From positions 486,577 through 550,576 of the forward strand of contig PQAM01000010.1 in NCBI GenBank assembly GCA_003104975.1: a stretch of DNA of 64,000 bases, in the 5' to 3' direction. Under the pieces are notes generated by a model. That model was not told the DNA's origin. It saw only the letters and a program-made list of their open reading frames with translations, and searched no databases. Shown here piece by piece: positions 8,724 to 16,795 of this stretch (position 1 is the first letter of the stretch; each line of letters opens with the position of its first letter). The stretch comes from Candidatus Methylomirabilota bacterium (GTDB lineage: Bacteria > Methylomirabilota > Methylomirabilia > Methylomirabilales > Methylomirabilaceae). The position numbers and the translations under genes are program-made.

Positions 8724-8870
8724 ATGAAGCTGGTGATCAAAGTCAAGGCGCCAAAAGGACGAGTCGCCCATCGGCCGACCAGGGTGGAGCCACAACGGGT
8801 ACGGTACGATCGGAAACGGGCCAAGCAGGCGGTGCTGAAGGCCTTGAAGACGGAGGGCAACACCACGTAA
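8724..8870 (+). CDS. 48-residue basic protein of unknown function
   Basis: A short open frame from ATG 8724 to TAA 8868-8870, MKLVIKVKAPKGR..., very rich in Lys and Arg (about one residue in three) and free of acidic clusters. It fits exactly between the acetyltransferase stop (8701) and the LonB-like start (8905), in the same direction, with a weak GAGGCG upstream. The composition suggests a nucleic-acid- or ribosome-binding peptide. No family recognised. Confidence 0.4.
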   Translation: MKLVIKVKAPKGRVAHRPTRVEPQRVRYDRKRAKQAVLKALKTEGNTT

Positions 8871-8904
8871 GCGACCGACACCACAACATGACGAGAGAGA
8901 GCCC

Positions 8905-11349
8905 ATGATCAGCCCATTGGCACCTGATGCATTACGCAAGATCTGTCCGCCGGAGAGCCTTCCCTTCGAGGCGACTGATGAGTTGAAGCCCCTGGACGAG
9001 GTCGTGGCCCAGGACCGAGCCGTCGAGGCCATCACCTTCGGCGTCGGCATCAAATGCGAAGGGTTCAATCTCTTTGCGCTGGGGCCGGCCGGCAGCGGCA
9101 AGATGACGGCGATCAAACGCTTTCTGGCGAGCGAGGCGGCCAAGCTTCCCACCCCGCCCGACTGGTGTTACGTCAACAACTTCACCGACCCGCAACGCCC
9201 CCGCGCGCTCTGTCTGCCGCCCGGCCGCGCCCGCATCTTGCAGGCCGACTGTGAGCGGCTACTGACGGAGTTGAAGACGGGCGTCTCGAGGGCCTTTGAG
9301 TCCGAGGCTTACGAACAGAACCGACAAGCGGTCCTGGAGGAGTTACAGAAACAGACCAGCGACGAGCTGGAGGGGCTGCGCAAGCGCGCCGACGCACTGG
9401 GGTTCGGACTGGCCAAGACCGCCAGCGGCTTCATGATCGTTCCGATGCTCCGAGGCAAGCCGCTCAAGCCGGAGGGGTTTGAGGGGCTTGACGAAGAGAC
9501 CAAGCAGTTGGTGAATCAGAGAATGGAGGAGGTGCAAAAGGATCTGGTCGCCACCCGGCGACGCGTCCGGGATCTGGAGCGGGAGGCGAAGAACCGCCTT
9601 GACGGGATCGACCGCGAGGTCGCGACCTCCGCGGTCGACCACCTGATTGAAGAGGTCAAAGAGAATTATGCGGATCATGAGGCGGTACAGGCGCACCTCG
9701 AGGCGATCCGTGAGGATGTCATCGCGAATGTCGATCTGTTTCGTCGGGAGCAGAGCGGGGCGCAAGGCCAGCAGGACCAGACGGCGATGCTGCGTCAGGG
9801 GATGGATCCCTTCGACCGCTACCGTGTCAATGTCCTGATCGAGCACGGGGAAAATGGCGGTGCGCCGGTGGTGGTCGAGGCGCACCCGACCTGCCAGAAC
9901 CTGCTGGGGCGGGTCGAGCACCAAGTCCAAATGGGCGCGCTGTACACCAACTTTCTGATGGCCAAGGCGGGCGCCCTGCATCGGGCCAACGGCGGCTTTC
10001 TGGTCATTGAGGCGCTGGAACTGCTGAAGCAGTTTTTTGCGTGGGACCAACTGAAGCGGACGTTGAAGAACCGCCGGATCCGGATCGAGGAGCCGGGCGA
10101 GCAGTTCCGACTCTACAGTACCGTGACGCTGGAGCCCGAACCGATCCCCCTCAACGTCAAGGTCGTGTTGATCGGAAACCCCTGGCTCTACTACCTGCTG
10201 CATGCCTACGACCCGGAGTTTCAGGAGCTGTTCAAGGTCCAGGCCGAATTTAGCGACCGTATGACCCGAACGCCCGAAACAATCCTGACCTTTGCCCGCC
10301 TGCTGTCCACCTGTTGCGGGGCCGAAGGGCTCAGGTCGTTCGATCGCGGCGCCGTGGCCAAGCTGGTGGAGCACAGTTCGCGCCTGGTGGAGGATCAGGA
10401 CAAGCTGTCGACGACCTTCAGCCATCTGTTGGATGTGGGCCGCGAGGCCTGCTTCCGGGCCGGGCAGAACGGGCATCAGCGGGTGATGGCGGAGGACGTA
10501 CAGAAGGCGATTGCCGCTAAGATCCGACGGGCGAATCGGGTCGAGGAATTGTTGCAGGAGCTGGTCCTGGATCGGACCCTGCTGGTCGATACCGAGGACG
10601 CCGTGGTCGGGCAGGTCAATGGGATTGCGGTGATCCAGCTTGGGGAGTATCACTTCGGCAAGCCGAGTCGTATTACGGCGCGCACCTTCCTCGGGCGCGG
10701 CGGCATCGTCGATATCGAGCGCGAGGCCAGGATGGGCGGCCGTATCCACAGTAAAGGCGTCCTGATCCTGTCGGGCTATCTCGGCGGCCGCTATGTGCAG
10801 CAGACGCCGCTGGCCTTGTCGGCCAGCCTCGCCTTCGAACAGGTGTATGAGGAGGTGGAAGGCGACAGCGCCTCATCGGCGGAGCTGTACGCGATCCTCT
10901 CCAGTCTGTCGGGGTTGCCGATCAAGCAGGGGTTTGCGGTGACCGGGTCGGTGAATCAGCAGGGGGAGGTTCAGGCCATCGGCGCCGTCAACGCCAAGGT
11001 CGAGGGGTTTTTCGATGTCTGCCGCGCACGGGGGCTCACGGGCGAGCAGGGGGTCCTGATCCCCGCGAGTAATGTCCGCCATCTGATGCTCCGAGAAGAT
11101 GTCGTGGAGGCGGTGGCGGCCGGGCAGTTCCATATCTATCCCATTCGGACCATCGATGAGGGGATCGCCCTATTGACCGGGCGGGAGGCCGGTGAACGGG
11201 GTCCGGATGGGAGTTTTCCGGAAGGAAGCGCGAACGGCCTGGTACAGGCGCGGTTGCGCGAGATGGCGGAGCAGGCAAAGGCCTACGGGGGCGAGACCTC
11301 GGCACAATCGCCGTCGGCAGCCGACCGCCACGACGACGCCGAATCGTAG
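8905..11349 (+). CDS. LonB-like ATP-dependent protease (AAA plus Lon catalytic domain)
   Basis: 814 residues. An N-terminal segment is followed by a P-loop LGPAGSGKMT near 58-67, a long coiled-coil insert rich in Glu/Lys/Arg (about 110-280), a Walker B-like region, and a C-terminal Lon proteolytic domain. The catalytic dyad is visible: Ser in EGDSASSAE near residue 654 and Lys in GAVNAKVEGFF near 698. The layout matches the predicted Lon-like proteases with a coiled-coil insert, not classical LonA. The P-loop ends in GKM where GKT/S is usual, so ATP binding may be altered. It should be cytosolic; no membrane anchor is visible. Confidence 0.88.
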   Translation: MISPLAPDALRKICPPESLPFEATDELKPLDEVVAQDRAVEAITFGVGIKCEGFNLFALGPAGSGKMTAIKRFLASEAAKLPTPPDWCYVNNFTDPQRPRALCLPPGRARILQADCERLLTELKTGVSRAFESEAYEQNRQAVLEELQKQTSDELEGLRKRADALGFGLAKTASGFMIVPMLRGKPLKPEGFEGLDEETKQLVNQRMEEVQKDLVATRRRVRDLEREAKNRLDGIDREVATSAVDHLIEEVKENYADHEAVQAHLEAIREDVIANVDLFRREQSGAQGQQDQTAMLRQGMDPFDRYRVNVLIEHGENGGAPVVVEAHPTCQNLLGRVEHQVQMGALYTNFLMAKAGALHRANGGFLVIEALELLKQFFAWDQLKRTLKNRRIRIEEPGEQFRLYSTVTLEPEPIPLNVKVVLIGNPWLYYLLHAYDPEFQELFKVQAEFSDRMTRTPETILTFARLLSTCCGAEGLRSFDRGAVAKLVEHSSRLVEDQDKLSTTFSHLLDVGREACFRAGQNGHQRVMAEDVQKAIAAKIRRANRVEELLQELVLDRTLLVDTEDAVVGQVNGIAVIQLGEYHFGKPSRITARTFLGRGGIVDIEREARMGGRIHSKGVLILSGYLGGRYVQQTPLALSASLAFEQVYEEVEGDSASSAELYAILSSLSGLPIKQGFAVTGSVNQQGEVQAIGAVNAKVEGFFDVCRARGLTGEQGVLIPASNVRHLMLREDVVEAVAAGQFHIYPIRTIDEGIALLTGREAGERGPDGSFPEGSANGLVQARLREMAEQAKAYGGETSAQSPSAADRHDDAES

Positions 11350-11382
11350 CAGAACACGAACAAGAGGTCGAGAGGACGGGCC

Positions 11383-13797
11383 ATGCGTGAGGATGCGTTC
11401 ATCCGCTGGTTTGATGAGATCGACCTGGCCGATATCCCGCTGGTTGGCGGCAAGAATGCGTCGCTGGGCGAGATGTATCAACACCTCAAACCCCTCGGCG
11501 TACGGGTCCCTTACGGCTTTGCCGTGACCGCCGCGGCCTACCGAGGCTTCCTCGGCGAAAGCGGGTGCGAGGCGCGGATCAGGGCGCACCTGCGCGATTT
11601 GAACACCGCCGACATCGTCAATCTGCGTGCCCGCGGCGAGGCCATCCGAACAATCATCCTCGAAGCCCCCCTGCCGTCTGCGCTCGAGCGCGGGATCGTC
11701 GCTGCCTATGAGCGGTTATGCGGCGAGTACGGACCGAACATTGATGTGGCGGTGCGGAGCAGCGCCACCGCCGAGGACCTTCCGGATGCCAGCTTTGCCG
11801 GCCAGCAGGAGAGCTATCTGAACGTCCACGGGGTCCCGGGCTTGCTGGAGGCCTGTCGCAAGTGCTTCGCCTCGCTCTTTACCGATCGCGCCATCTCTTA
11901 CCGTGAGGATAAGGGGTTCGATCATCTGGGCGTGGCGTTGTCTGTCGGCGTACAGAAGATGGTCCGTTCCGACCAGGGCGCGTCCGGCGTCATGTTTACC
12001 ATCGATACGGAGACCGGGTTCCGTGATTGTATCCTCATTAACGCCTCTTACGGCCTTGGCGAGAGTGTTGTGCAGGGCTCGGTCACGCCGGATGAGGTGT
12101 ACGTCTTTAAGCCGACGCTGCTGACGGGTCATCGCCCCATTCTTCAACGAACGGTCGGGAGCAAGGAGTGGAAGCTGGTTTACGATGAGGGGGGCAGCAA
12201 GCAGACCAGGAATGTCCCGGTTCCTGCCGAGGATCGTCAGCGGTTCGCCATCAGCGACGACGACATCCTGCAGCTCGCCCGCTGGGGGTGCGCCATCGAG
12301 GCGCATTACAGCCGGAAGAACGCCCGATACACGCCGATGGACATCGAATGGGCCAAGGACGGCCGCAGCGGCGAGTTATTCATCCTGCAGGCGCGCCCGG
12401 AGACGGTGCAATCGGTCAAGCGAATGGACCTGCTGCGGGTCTATCGATTGGAAGAGCGCGGGACGCCGGTCCTGATCGGCAAGAGCGTGGGTGAGATGAT
12501 CGGCCAGGGACGCGCCAGGATTATCGCAGACCCGCACCATATGGAGCGGTTCCACGACGGTGAGGTCCTGGTGACCGACAAGACCGATCCGGACTGGGAG
12601 CCGGTCATGAAGAAGGCCGCCGCAATCGTCACTAATCGCGGCGGGCGGACCTCGCATGCGGCCATCGTCAGCCGCGAACTGGGGATCCCGGCGGTCGTTG
12701 GGACCGAACAGGGGACGCAGGTTATCGCCGACAGAGAGGAGATTACCGTGTCGTGCGCCGAGGGGGATGCCGGGTATGTCTATCGCGGTCGGCTCAGGTA
12801 CAGCGTTCGGGAGATCGATCTGGGGATGCTCAAACGCCCCAGGACCAAGATCATGCTGAACGTCGCCAACCCGCAGGAGGCATTCAGCCTGGCGGCCATC
12901 CCCAATGACGGCGTCGGCCTGGCGAGGGTCGAGCTGATCATCGGCCACGCGATCCGGATCCATCCTATGGCGTTGGTGCGCTACGACACGCTGGCCGACG
13001 AGGCGGCCAGGATCGAGATCGCGCTGTTAACCGCCGCCTATGCCGATAAGCCGCAGTATTTTGTGGACAAGCTGGCGGAGGGGGTCGGGATGATTGCCGC
13101 GGCCTTCTACCCGAAGGACGTCATTGTCCGTCTGAGCGATTTCAAGACCAACGAATACGCCAACCTGATCGGCGGCAAGGCGTTCGAGCCGACGGAAGAG
13201 AATCCGATGCTGGGCTTTCGTGGCGCCTCACGCTATTACAACGACCGGTATCGGGAGGGGTTTGCCCTGGAATGTCGCGCCATGTGGAAGGTTCGACAGG
13301 AGATGGGCCTGACCAACGTCAAGCTGATGATCCCATTTGTCCGAACGGTGGGGGAGGGCGAAAAGGTCCTGGCGGAGATGGCAACGCATGGACTCATACG
13401 CGGGCAGAACGGGCTTGAGGTGTACGTGATGTGCGAGATTCCCAGCAACGTCCTGCTGGCCGAGGAGTTTGCGGAGATCTTTGACGGCTTTTCCATCGGA
13501 TCGAACGACCTCACCCAGTTGACGTTGGGGGTCGACAGAGATTCGGAACTGGTCGCCCCCATCTTCGACGAACGGAACCGGGCGGTCAAGCGGCTGATCG
13601 CCTCGGTGATCGCAACGGCCAGGGCGCGGGGCCGGAAGATCGGGATCTGCGGACAGGCGCCTAGCGACTACCCGGAGTTCGCGCAGTTTTTGGTGGAGGA
13701 GGAGATCGACAGTATCTCGCTTAATCCGGACGCGGTCATGAAGATGACGGCAAAGGTATTGGAGATGGAGCAGAAAGGAGTGAGGAGTGAGGAGTGA
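11383..13797 (+). CDS. ppsA: phosphoenolpyruvate synthase
   Basis: 804 residues, the normal length for PpsA, which converts pyruvate, ATP and water to PEP, AMP and phosphate. The N-terminal ATP-grasp part (VGGKNASLGEMYQ, VAVRSSATAEDLPDASFAGQ) is followed by the swivelling phospho-His domain (GGRTSHAAIVS with His near 425) and the C-terminal TIM-barrel with MCEIPSNVLLAEEF, GFSIGSNDLTQLTLGVDRDS and GICGQAPSDYPEFA, the last holding the catalytic Cys. The ATG at 11383 follows GGACGGGCC, a weak site. It is consistent with gluconeogenesis together with the ApgM mutase at 39.4 kb. Confidence 0.95.
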   Translation: MREDAFIRWFDEIDLADIPLVGGKNASLGEMYQHLKPLGVRVPYGFAVTAAAYRGFLGESGCEARIRAHLRDLNTADIVNLRARGEAIRTIILEAPLPSALERGIVAAYERLCGEYGPNIDVAVRSSATAEDLPDASFAGQQESYLNVHGVPGLLEACRKCFASLFTDRAISYREDKGFDHLGVALSVGVQKMVRSDQGASGVMFTIDTETGFRDCILINASYGLGESVVQGSVTPDEVYVFKPTLLTGHRPILQRTVGSKEWKLVYDEGGSKQTRNVPVPAEDRQRFAISDDDILQLARWGCAIEAHYSRKNARYTPMDIEWAKDGRSGELFILQARPETVQSVKRMDLLRVYRLEERGTPVLIGKSVGEMIGQGRARIIADPHHMERFHDGEVLVTDKTDPDWEPVMKKAAAIVTNRGGRTSHAAIVSRELGIPAVVGTEQGTQVIADREEITVSCAEGDAGYVYRGRLRYSVREIDLGMLKRPRTKIMLNVANPQEAFSLAAIPNDGVGLARVELIIGHAIRIHPMALVRYDTLADEAARIEIALLTAAYADKPQYFVDKLAEGVGMIAAAFYPKDVIVRLSDFKTNEYANLIGGKAFEPTEENPMLGFRGASRYYNDRYREGFALECRAMWKVRQEMGLTNVKLMIPFVRTVGEGEKVLAEMATHGLIRGQNGLEVYVMCEIPSNVLLAEEFAEIFDGFSIGSNDLTQLTLGVDRDSELVAPIFDERNRAVKRLIASVIATARARGRKIGICGQAPSDYPEFAQFLVEEEIDSISLNPDAVMKMTAKVLEMEQKGVRSEE

Positions 13798-13837
13798 GGA
13801 GTTGAGTGAAAGAAGTGAAAAGGACAGGAGGTGGAAG

Positions 13838-14353
13838 ATGGCAGGTGAAAAGGTTCCGGTCAAGTCGGTCAAGAAGGTTGGGTCACTGCTGAGTGAACTG
13901 CTGGAGATCGAGCGACGGATCGCCGATCGCGCCCATGAGCTGTTCAGGGAGCATGGGTGCCAGGCCGGTCACGAGTGTGAATATTGGCTGCAGGCAGAAA
14001 AGGAGCTGCTGTGGAGACCCTGTGCGGAGTTGGTCGAAACCGACGGTGAGTTTCGCGCCAGCTTCGCCCTGGCCGGTCTGACGGCCACAAATGTCAAGGT
14101 GCTGGCTGAGCCTAACCACCTGACGGTCCGGGCGGCCATCAAACACGAAGACAGGAAGGAAGAGGGAACCTGTCACTTCTGTGAGTTTCATCGGGGAGAG
14201 TTGTATCGGTCGCTGGCGCTTCCGAACACCGTCATCCCGGAGAAGGCGCAGGCAGAGATGGCAGAGGGGATGTTGACGGTTATTCTTCCCAAGGGCAATG
14301 GTGTTGTCAAGAAAGCCCAGACGAAGCGGGCACCGGCCAAACTAAAAGAGTGA
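13838..14353 (+). CDS. Hsp20-like protein with N-terminal helical domain
   Basis: 171 residues. Residues 20-60 (ERRIADRAHELFREHGCQAGHECEYWLQAEKELL) resemble the short DUF2934 helical motif. Residues 65-155 form a diverged alpha-crystallin domain ending in MAEGMLTVILPKG. The chosen ATG at 13838 has GGACAGGAGG ahead; an alternative start at 13787 overlaps the ppsA stop. The domain contains Cys in a CHFCEFH segment, which is unusual for Hsp20 and could be redox- or metal-sensitive. It ends about 235 bp before the YbaK gene. Confidence 0.78.
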   Translation: MAGEKVPVKSVKKVGSLLSELLEIERRIADRAHELFREHGCQAGHECEYWLQAEKELLWRPCAELVETDGEFRASFALAGLTATNVKVLAEPNHLTVRAAIKHEDRKEEGTCHFCEFHRGELYRSLALPNTVIPEKAQAEMAEGMLTVILPKGNGVVKKAQTKRAPAKLKE

Positions 14354-14394
14354 TCGCGTGCTTACTTGCAAAAGTCAGCGATACGACAACAAGC

Positions 14395-14465
14395 CGTCAC
14401 CCCGGCGAAAGCCGGGGTCCAGAAGCTTATGGGAACTGGATTCCGGCTTCCGCCGGAATGACGAA
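14395..14465. repeat. palindromic intergenic repeat (REP/MITE-like)
   Basis: Two imperfect palindromes in tandem: CCCCGGCGAAAGCCGGGG, then an A/T-containing spacer, then GGATTCCGGC and GCCGGAATGA arms. The motif CATTCCGGN...NCCGGAATCCAG recurs at about 28343-28371 inside an integrase remnant, so this is a dispersed repeat family. It lies in the gap between the Hsp20-like gene and ybaK and could also act as a transcription attenuator. Confidence 0.6.
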
Positions 14466-14588
14466 TTGTGTACGCTAACTTTCGAATGAAGTACTAGGGG
14501 TGCGCGGCCAAATTGAACATGAGGCTATCGTAACGGCGCGCAGAGGCCTCGGTGAAGGGGCTATCGCCTGCGGGCAGGAGGTGCGGTC

Positions 14589-15074
14589 ATGACAGTTCCG
14601 GCGCGGGTACGCGAGTGGTTGGATCAGCAGCAGGTACGGTACGAGATCATTCCCCACAGGGAGGTGTACACGGCTCAGGAGGTGGCGGGCGCCACTCATA
14701 TCCCCGGTCGGGCCTATGCCAAGGTGGTCATTCTGAAAGGGCGGCAGGGCCTGATGATGGCGGTTCTCCCGGCCATGTGTCGGTTGGACATCGTGCGGAT
14801 GCGGCAGGTTGTGGGCGACAGTGCGGCGAGCCTGGACCCGGAGACCGATTTCGCGCAGATCTTTACCGGGTGTGAGCCTGGGGCCATGCCGGCCTTCGGC
14901 AACCTGTATGGCATTCCGGTCTACTGCGATCAGCATCTGACCAGGGAGACGACGATCGCCTTTCCGGCGGGAAGCCACCACGAGGTGATCCGGATCGCGT
15001 CGAAGGATTTCCTTCGGATCACGGGCGCTCAGGTGTACGAGATCTGCACCATCGCGCACGAACAGGCGGCGTGA
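14589..15074 (+). CDS. ybaK: YbaK/EbsC-family aminoacyl-tRNA deacylase-like protein
   Basis: 161 residues of the YbaK/ProX family, which hydrolyse mischarged aminoacyl-tRNAs in trans. Recognisable are YEIIPHREVYTAQEVA at the N-terminus, the AYAKVVILKGRQGLMMAVLPA core with the conserved Lys, and the GCEPGAMPAFGN loop typical of the family. The start ATG at 14589 follows GCAGGAGG. It is a single-gene unit: convergent with the next gene and followed by a terminator hairpin. The amino-acid specificity is not predictable from the sequence. Confidence 0.88.
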   Translation: MTVPARVREWLDQQQVRYEIIPHREVYTAQEVAGATHIPGRAYAKVVILKGRQGLMMAVLPAMCRLDIVRMRQVVGDSAASLDPETDFAQIFTGCEPGAMPAFGNLYGIPVYCDQHLTRETTIAFPAGSHHEVIRIASKDFLRITGAQVYEICTIAHEQAA

Positions 15075-15096
15075 CATGATCTCGGCAGGGCTCCGG

Positions 15097-15136
15097 CAGA
15101 AGGCCCCGTGACGGCATCAGTCGACGGGGCCTTCTG
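15097..15136. terminator. bidirectional hairpin between convergent genes
   Basis: A perfect 13-bp inverted repeat (arms 15097-15109 and 15124-15136, CAGAAGGCCCCGT and its complement) with a 14-bp loop lies between the convergent ybaK and adenosine-specific kinase genes. No long T-run follows on either strand, so termination may be weak or factor-assisted. Confidence 0.65.
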
Positions 15137-15142
15137 GACTGC

Positions 15143-15631
15143 TTACAATTTGTAGCCGAACTGCCGGAGCAACGCCTTTCGCGCGGTGATGTCGGCGTCC
15201 TGTTCGATCCCCTTTGGCGCCAGCCCGTCTACGACCCCCATAATCCCTCGCCCCGTAGCGGTTTCGGCCAGAATGACCTCGACCGGATTGGCGGTCGCGC
15301 AATAGATGCCGCAGACCTCGGGCACCTGGCGGATGACCGGCAGGACGTTGATCGGAAAGCTGTTGCGCAAGAAGATCAGGAAGCTATGGCCGGCCCCGAT
15401 GGCGTATGCGTTGGTGCGAGCCAGTTCTGTCAGATCCTGGTCGGTCCCGCTCCAGCGCACCAGGCACGGCCCTGAGGACTCGCAGAAGGCGAGTCCGAAG
15501 GCGATACCGGGTACGGCCGTCACCAGCGCCTCGTGCAGATCCTCGACGGTCTTGATGAAGTGGGCCTGTCCCAGGATCAGGTTGACCGTATCGGGCTTCT
15601 GAATCGTCACCGAAACAATATTGACGGCCAT
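15143..15631 (-). CDS. adenosine-specific kinase (ADK-type)
   Basis: 162 residues that match the small adenosine-specific kinase family first seen in archaea and thermophiles (VTIQKPDTVNLILGQAHFIKTVEDLHEAL start; CESSGPCLVRWSGTD; GHSFLIFLRNSFPINVLP; TANPVEVILAET). It would phosphorylate adenosine or bind adenylates. It is one of several archaeal-type proteins in this window. The ATG is preceded on the minus strand by GGAAAGGAGG. The gene stands alone between two hairpins. Confidence 0.88.
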   Translation of the reverse strand: MAVNIVSVTIQKPDTVNLILGQAHFIKTVEDLHEALVTAVPGIAFGLAFCESSGPCLVRWSGTDQDLTELARTNAYAIGAGHSFLIFLRNSFPINVLPVIRQVPEVCGIYCATANPVEVILAETATGRGIMGVVDGLAPKGIEQDADITARKALLRQFGYKL

Positions 15632-15662
15632 CGTTCCTCCTTTCCAGTTAGGGATAACAAAA

Positions 15663-15695
15663 TGGGGCTGGGAAAGCCGCCGCTCTCACCAGCCC
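15663..15695 (-). terminator. Rho-independent terminator after the HigA-like gene
   Basis: On the minus strand GGGGCTGG ... CCAGCCCC forms an 8-bp stem around a GC-rich loop and is followed by ATTTTGTT. It lies 66 bp downstream of the HigA-like stop and upstream of the adenosine kinase start, so it would separate the two transcripts. Confidence 0.65.
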
Positions 15696-15760
15696 CGTAT
15701 GTCAGCTTCTCAAGCAATTGTATTGTACCGCAGAGTAGCCTTTGGATAAAAGTAAGCCAG

Positions 15761-16027
15761 TCATACCGACTGGCTGAGCGGCTTCAGGTGGGCTATTCCG
15801 GTAGCTCCCGTGCTGTGCATCGCGTGCCATAGATCCCAATCCTGCTGAAGCCCCAGCCGGAAGTCCGCCGACATCCCCACCACGCGGGCCAGTCGCAAGG
15901 CCGTATCAGGGGTGACGCCACGCTTGTCGCGAATGATCTCATTCAATACAGGAAAGGAGATGCCGAGATGCGCCGCCATGGCCGACTGCGTGATCCCTGA
16001 TGGCCTGAGGAATTCCTCTGGCAGCAT
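15761..16027 (-). CDS. HigA-like XRE antitoxin, apparently N-terminally truncated
   Basis: 88 residues from the ATG at 16027. A helix-turn-helix runs from about residue 10 to 60 (GITQSAMAAHLGISFPVLNEIIRDKRGVTPDTALRLARVVG), typical of HigA antitoxins. Family members normally start a little earlier, with a HPGEML segment. Here that segment (THPGE) is present just before the ATG in the same frame, but the frame runs into a TGA about 25 codons upstream without a start codon. No higB-like toxin gene is visible upstream. It is therefore either an orphan regulator starting at 16027 or a decayed antitoxin. Confidence 0.65.
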   Translation of the reverse strand: MLPEEFLRPSGITQSAMAAHLGISFPVLNEIIRDKRGVTPDTALRLARVVGMSADFRLGLQQDWDLWHAMHSTGATGIAHLKPLSQSV

Positions 16028-16265
16028 TTCCCCTGGATGGGTTGGGGCCTCTCGCTCGGCAGTCGGCGGCCCGCGAGCCCTCCCGCATGAGCCGTCTCAC
16101 GACCGGCGATCCGCTTGCTAATGGCAGTCCGTAATTTCGACATTGTCCGGAGAGCCATCTTCTCAAGAAAAGTAAATTCGATACAGATAAGTAATCAGTG
16201 CATATTCAAGAGATTATAAGAATTCTTTAAGGCTGTGCTTTATCGTTAAGGTACAACTCGACGTG
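16028..16265 (-). promoter_or_regulatory. AT-rich gap with possible promoter for the HigA-like gene
   Basis: This 238-bp gap is AT-rich between 16150 and 16260, unlike its surroundings. On the minus strand a TATAAT is at 16218-16213, but no good -35 lies 17 bp upstream. No toxin or other gene is visible in the gap. The AT-rich composition may mark a past insertion. Confidence 0.3.
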
Positions 16266-16691
16266 CTATTTATGTGTGCCTCGATTGTAGAACCCCACCC
16301 TCCAATCTTCCTTGGTATCCCCGTTGATGAAGCACTTCCACTCGTAGCGGCGACCGGGTTGGAGTGGAAGAGGACCCATGTTGATCGCCAGCACCACATC
16401 AAGGGGACTCCCTTCCGGAAGACCTGCAGGTCGGCCGACCTCAAAATCGCCGCCGAATTCGATGGGGTGCTCGCCGGCTTGTGTCGAAACTTTCACCGGT
16501 TGGCCATCGTCGTCCAGCAGCTTTAGTTCGAGACGGTGCTTGCGGTTGGTGTCGGTCCAGGGGACTTCGATCTTCAGCGCGATAGCTGATGGAGCAGGGT
16601 CGGGACCCGTGATCGACCATCCACCCCCGAGGATGTACAGTTTGCCCTCGACGGCCTGTGCGGCATCGGCCAACAGCATGGTAACCTTCAT
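16266..16691 (-). CDS. DUF6941-like protein
   Basis: 141 residues beginning MKVTMLLADAAQAVEGKLYILGGGW, the hallmark opening of a family of small predicted cytosolic beta-rich proteins without known function (DUF6941-like). The rest is beta-strand-rich (IALKIEVPWTDTNRKHRLELKLLDDDG; LQPGRRYEWKCFINGDTKEDWRVGFY). No signal peptide. It is transcribed in the same direction as Cdc48, 105 bp after that gene's stop. No role can be given. Confidence 0.65.
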   Translation of the reverse strand: MKVTMLLADAAQAVEGKLYILGGGWSITGPDPAPSAIALKIEVPWTDTNRKHRLELKLLDDDGQPVKVSTQAGEHPIEFGGDFEVGRPAGLPEGSPLDVVLAINMGPLPLQPGRRYEWKCFINGDTKEDWRVGFYNRGTHK

Positions 16692-16795
16692 AGCACGTTC
16701 CCAAGGCTGGAGTGCGCTCTAACGATCTTCATGACGCAATACGATATCGAACGTCCTGACCATCGGATGGTGTAATCCGCCCGCAGTGGCACGGG

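Noticed and set aside
16214-16444. Small minus-strand frame as a HigB toxin
   Set aside because: It lies inside the real DUF6941 gene in another frame and lacks HigB features.
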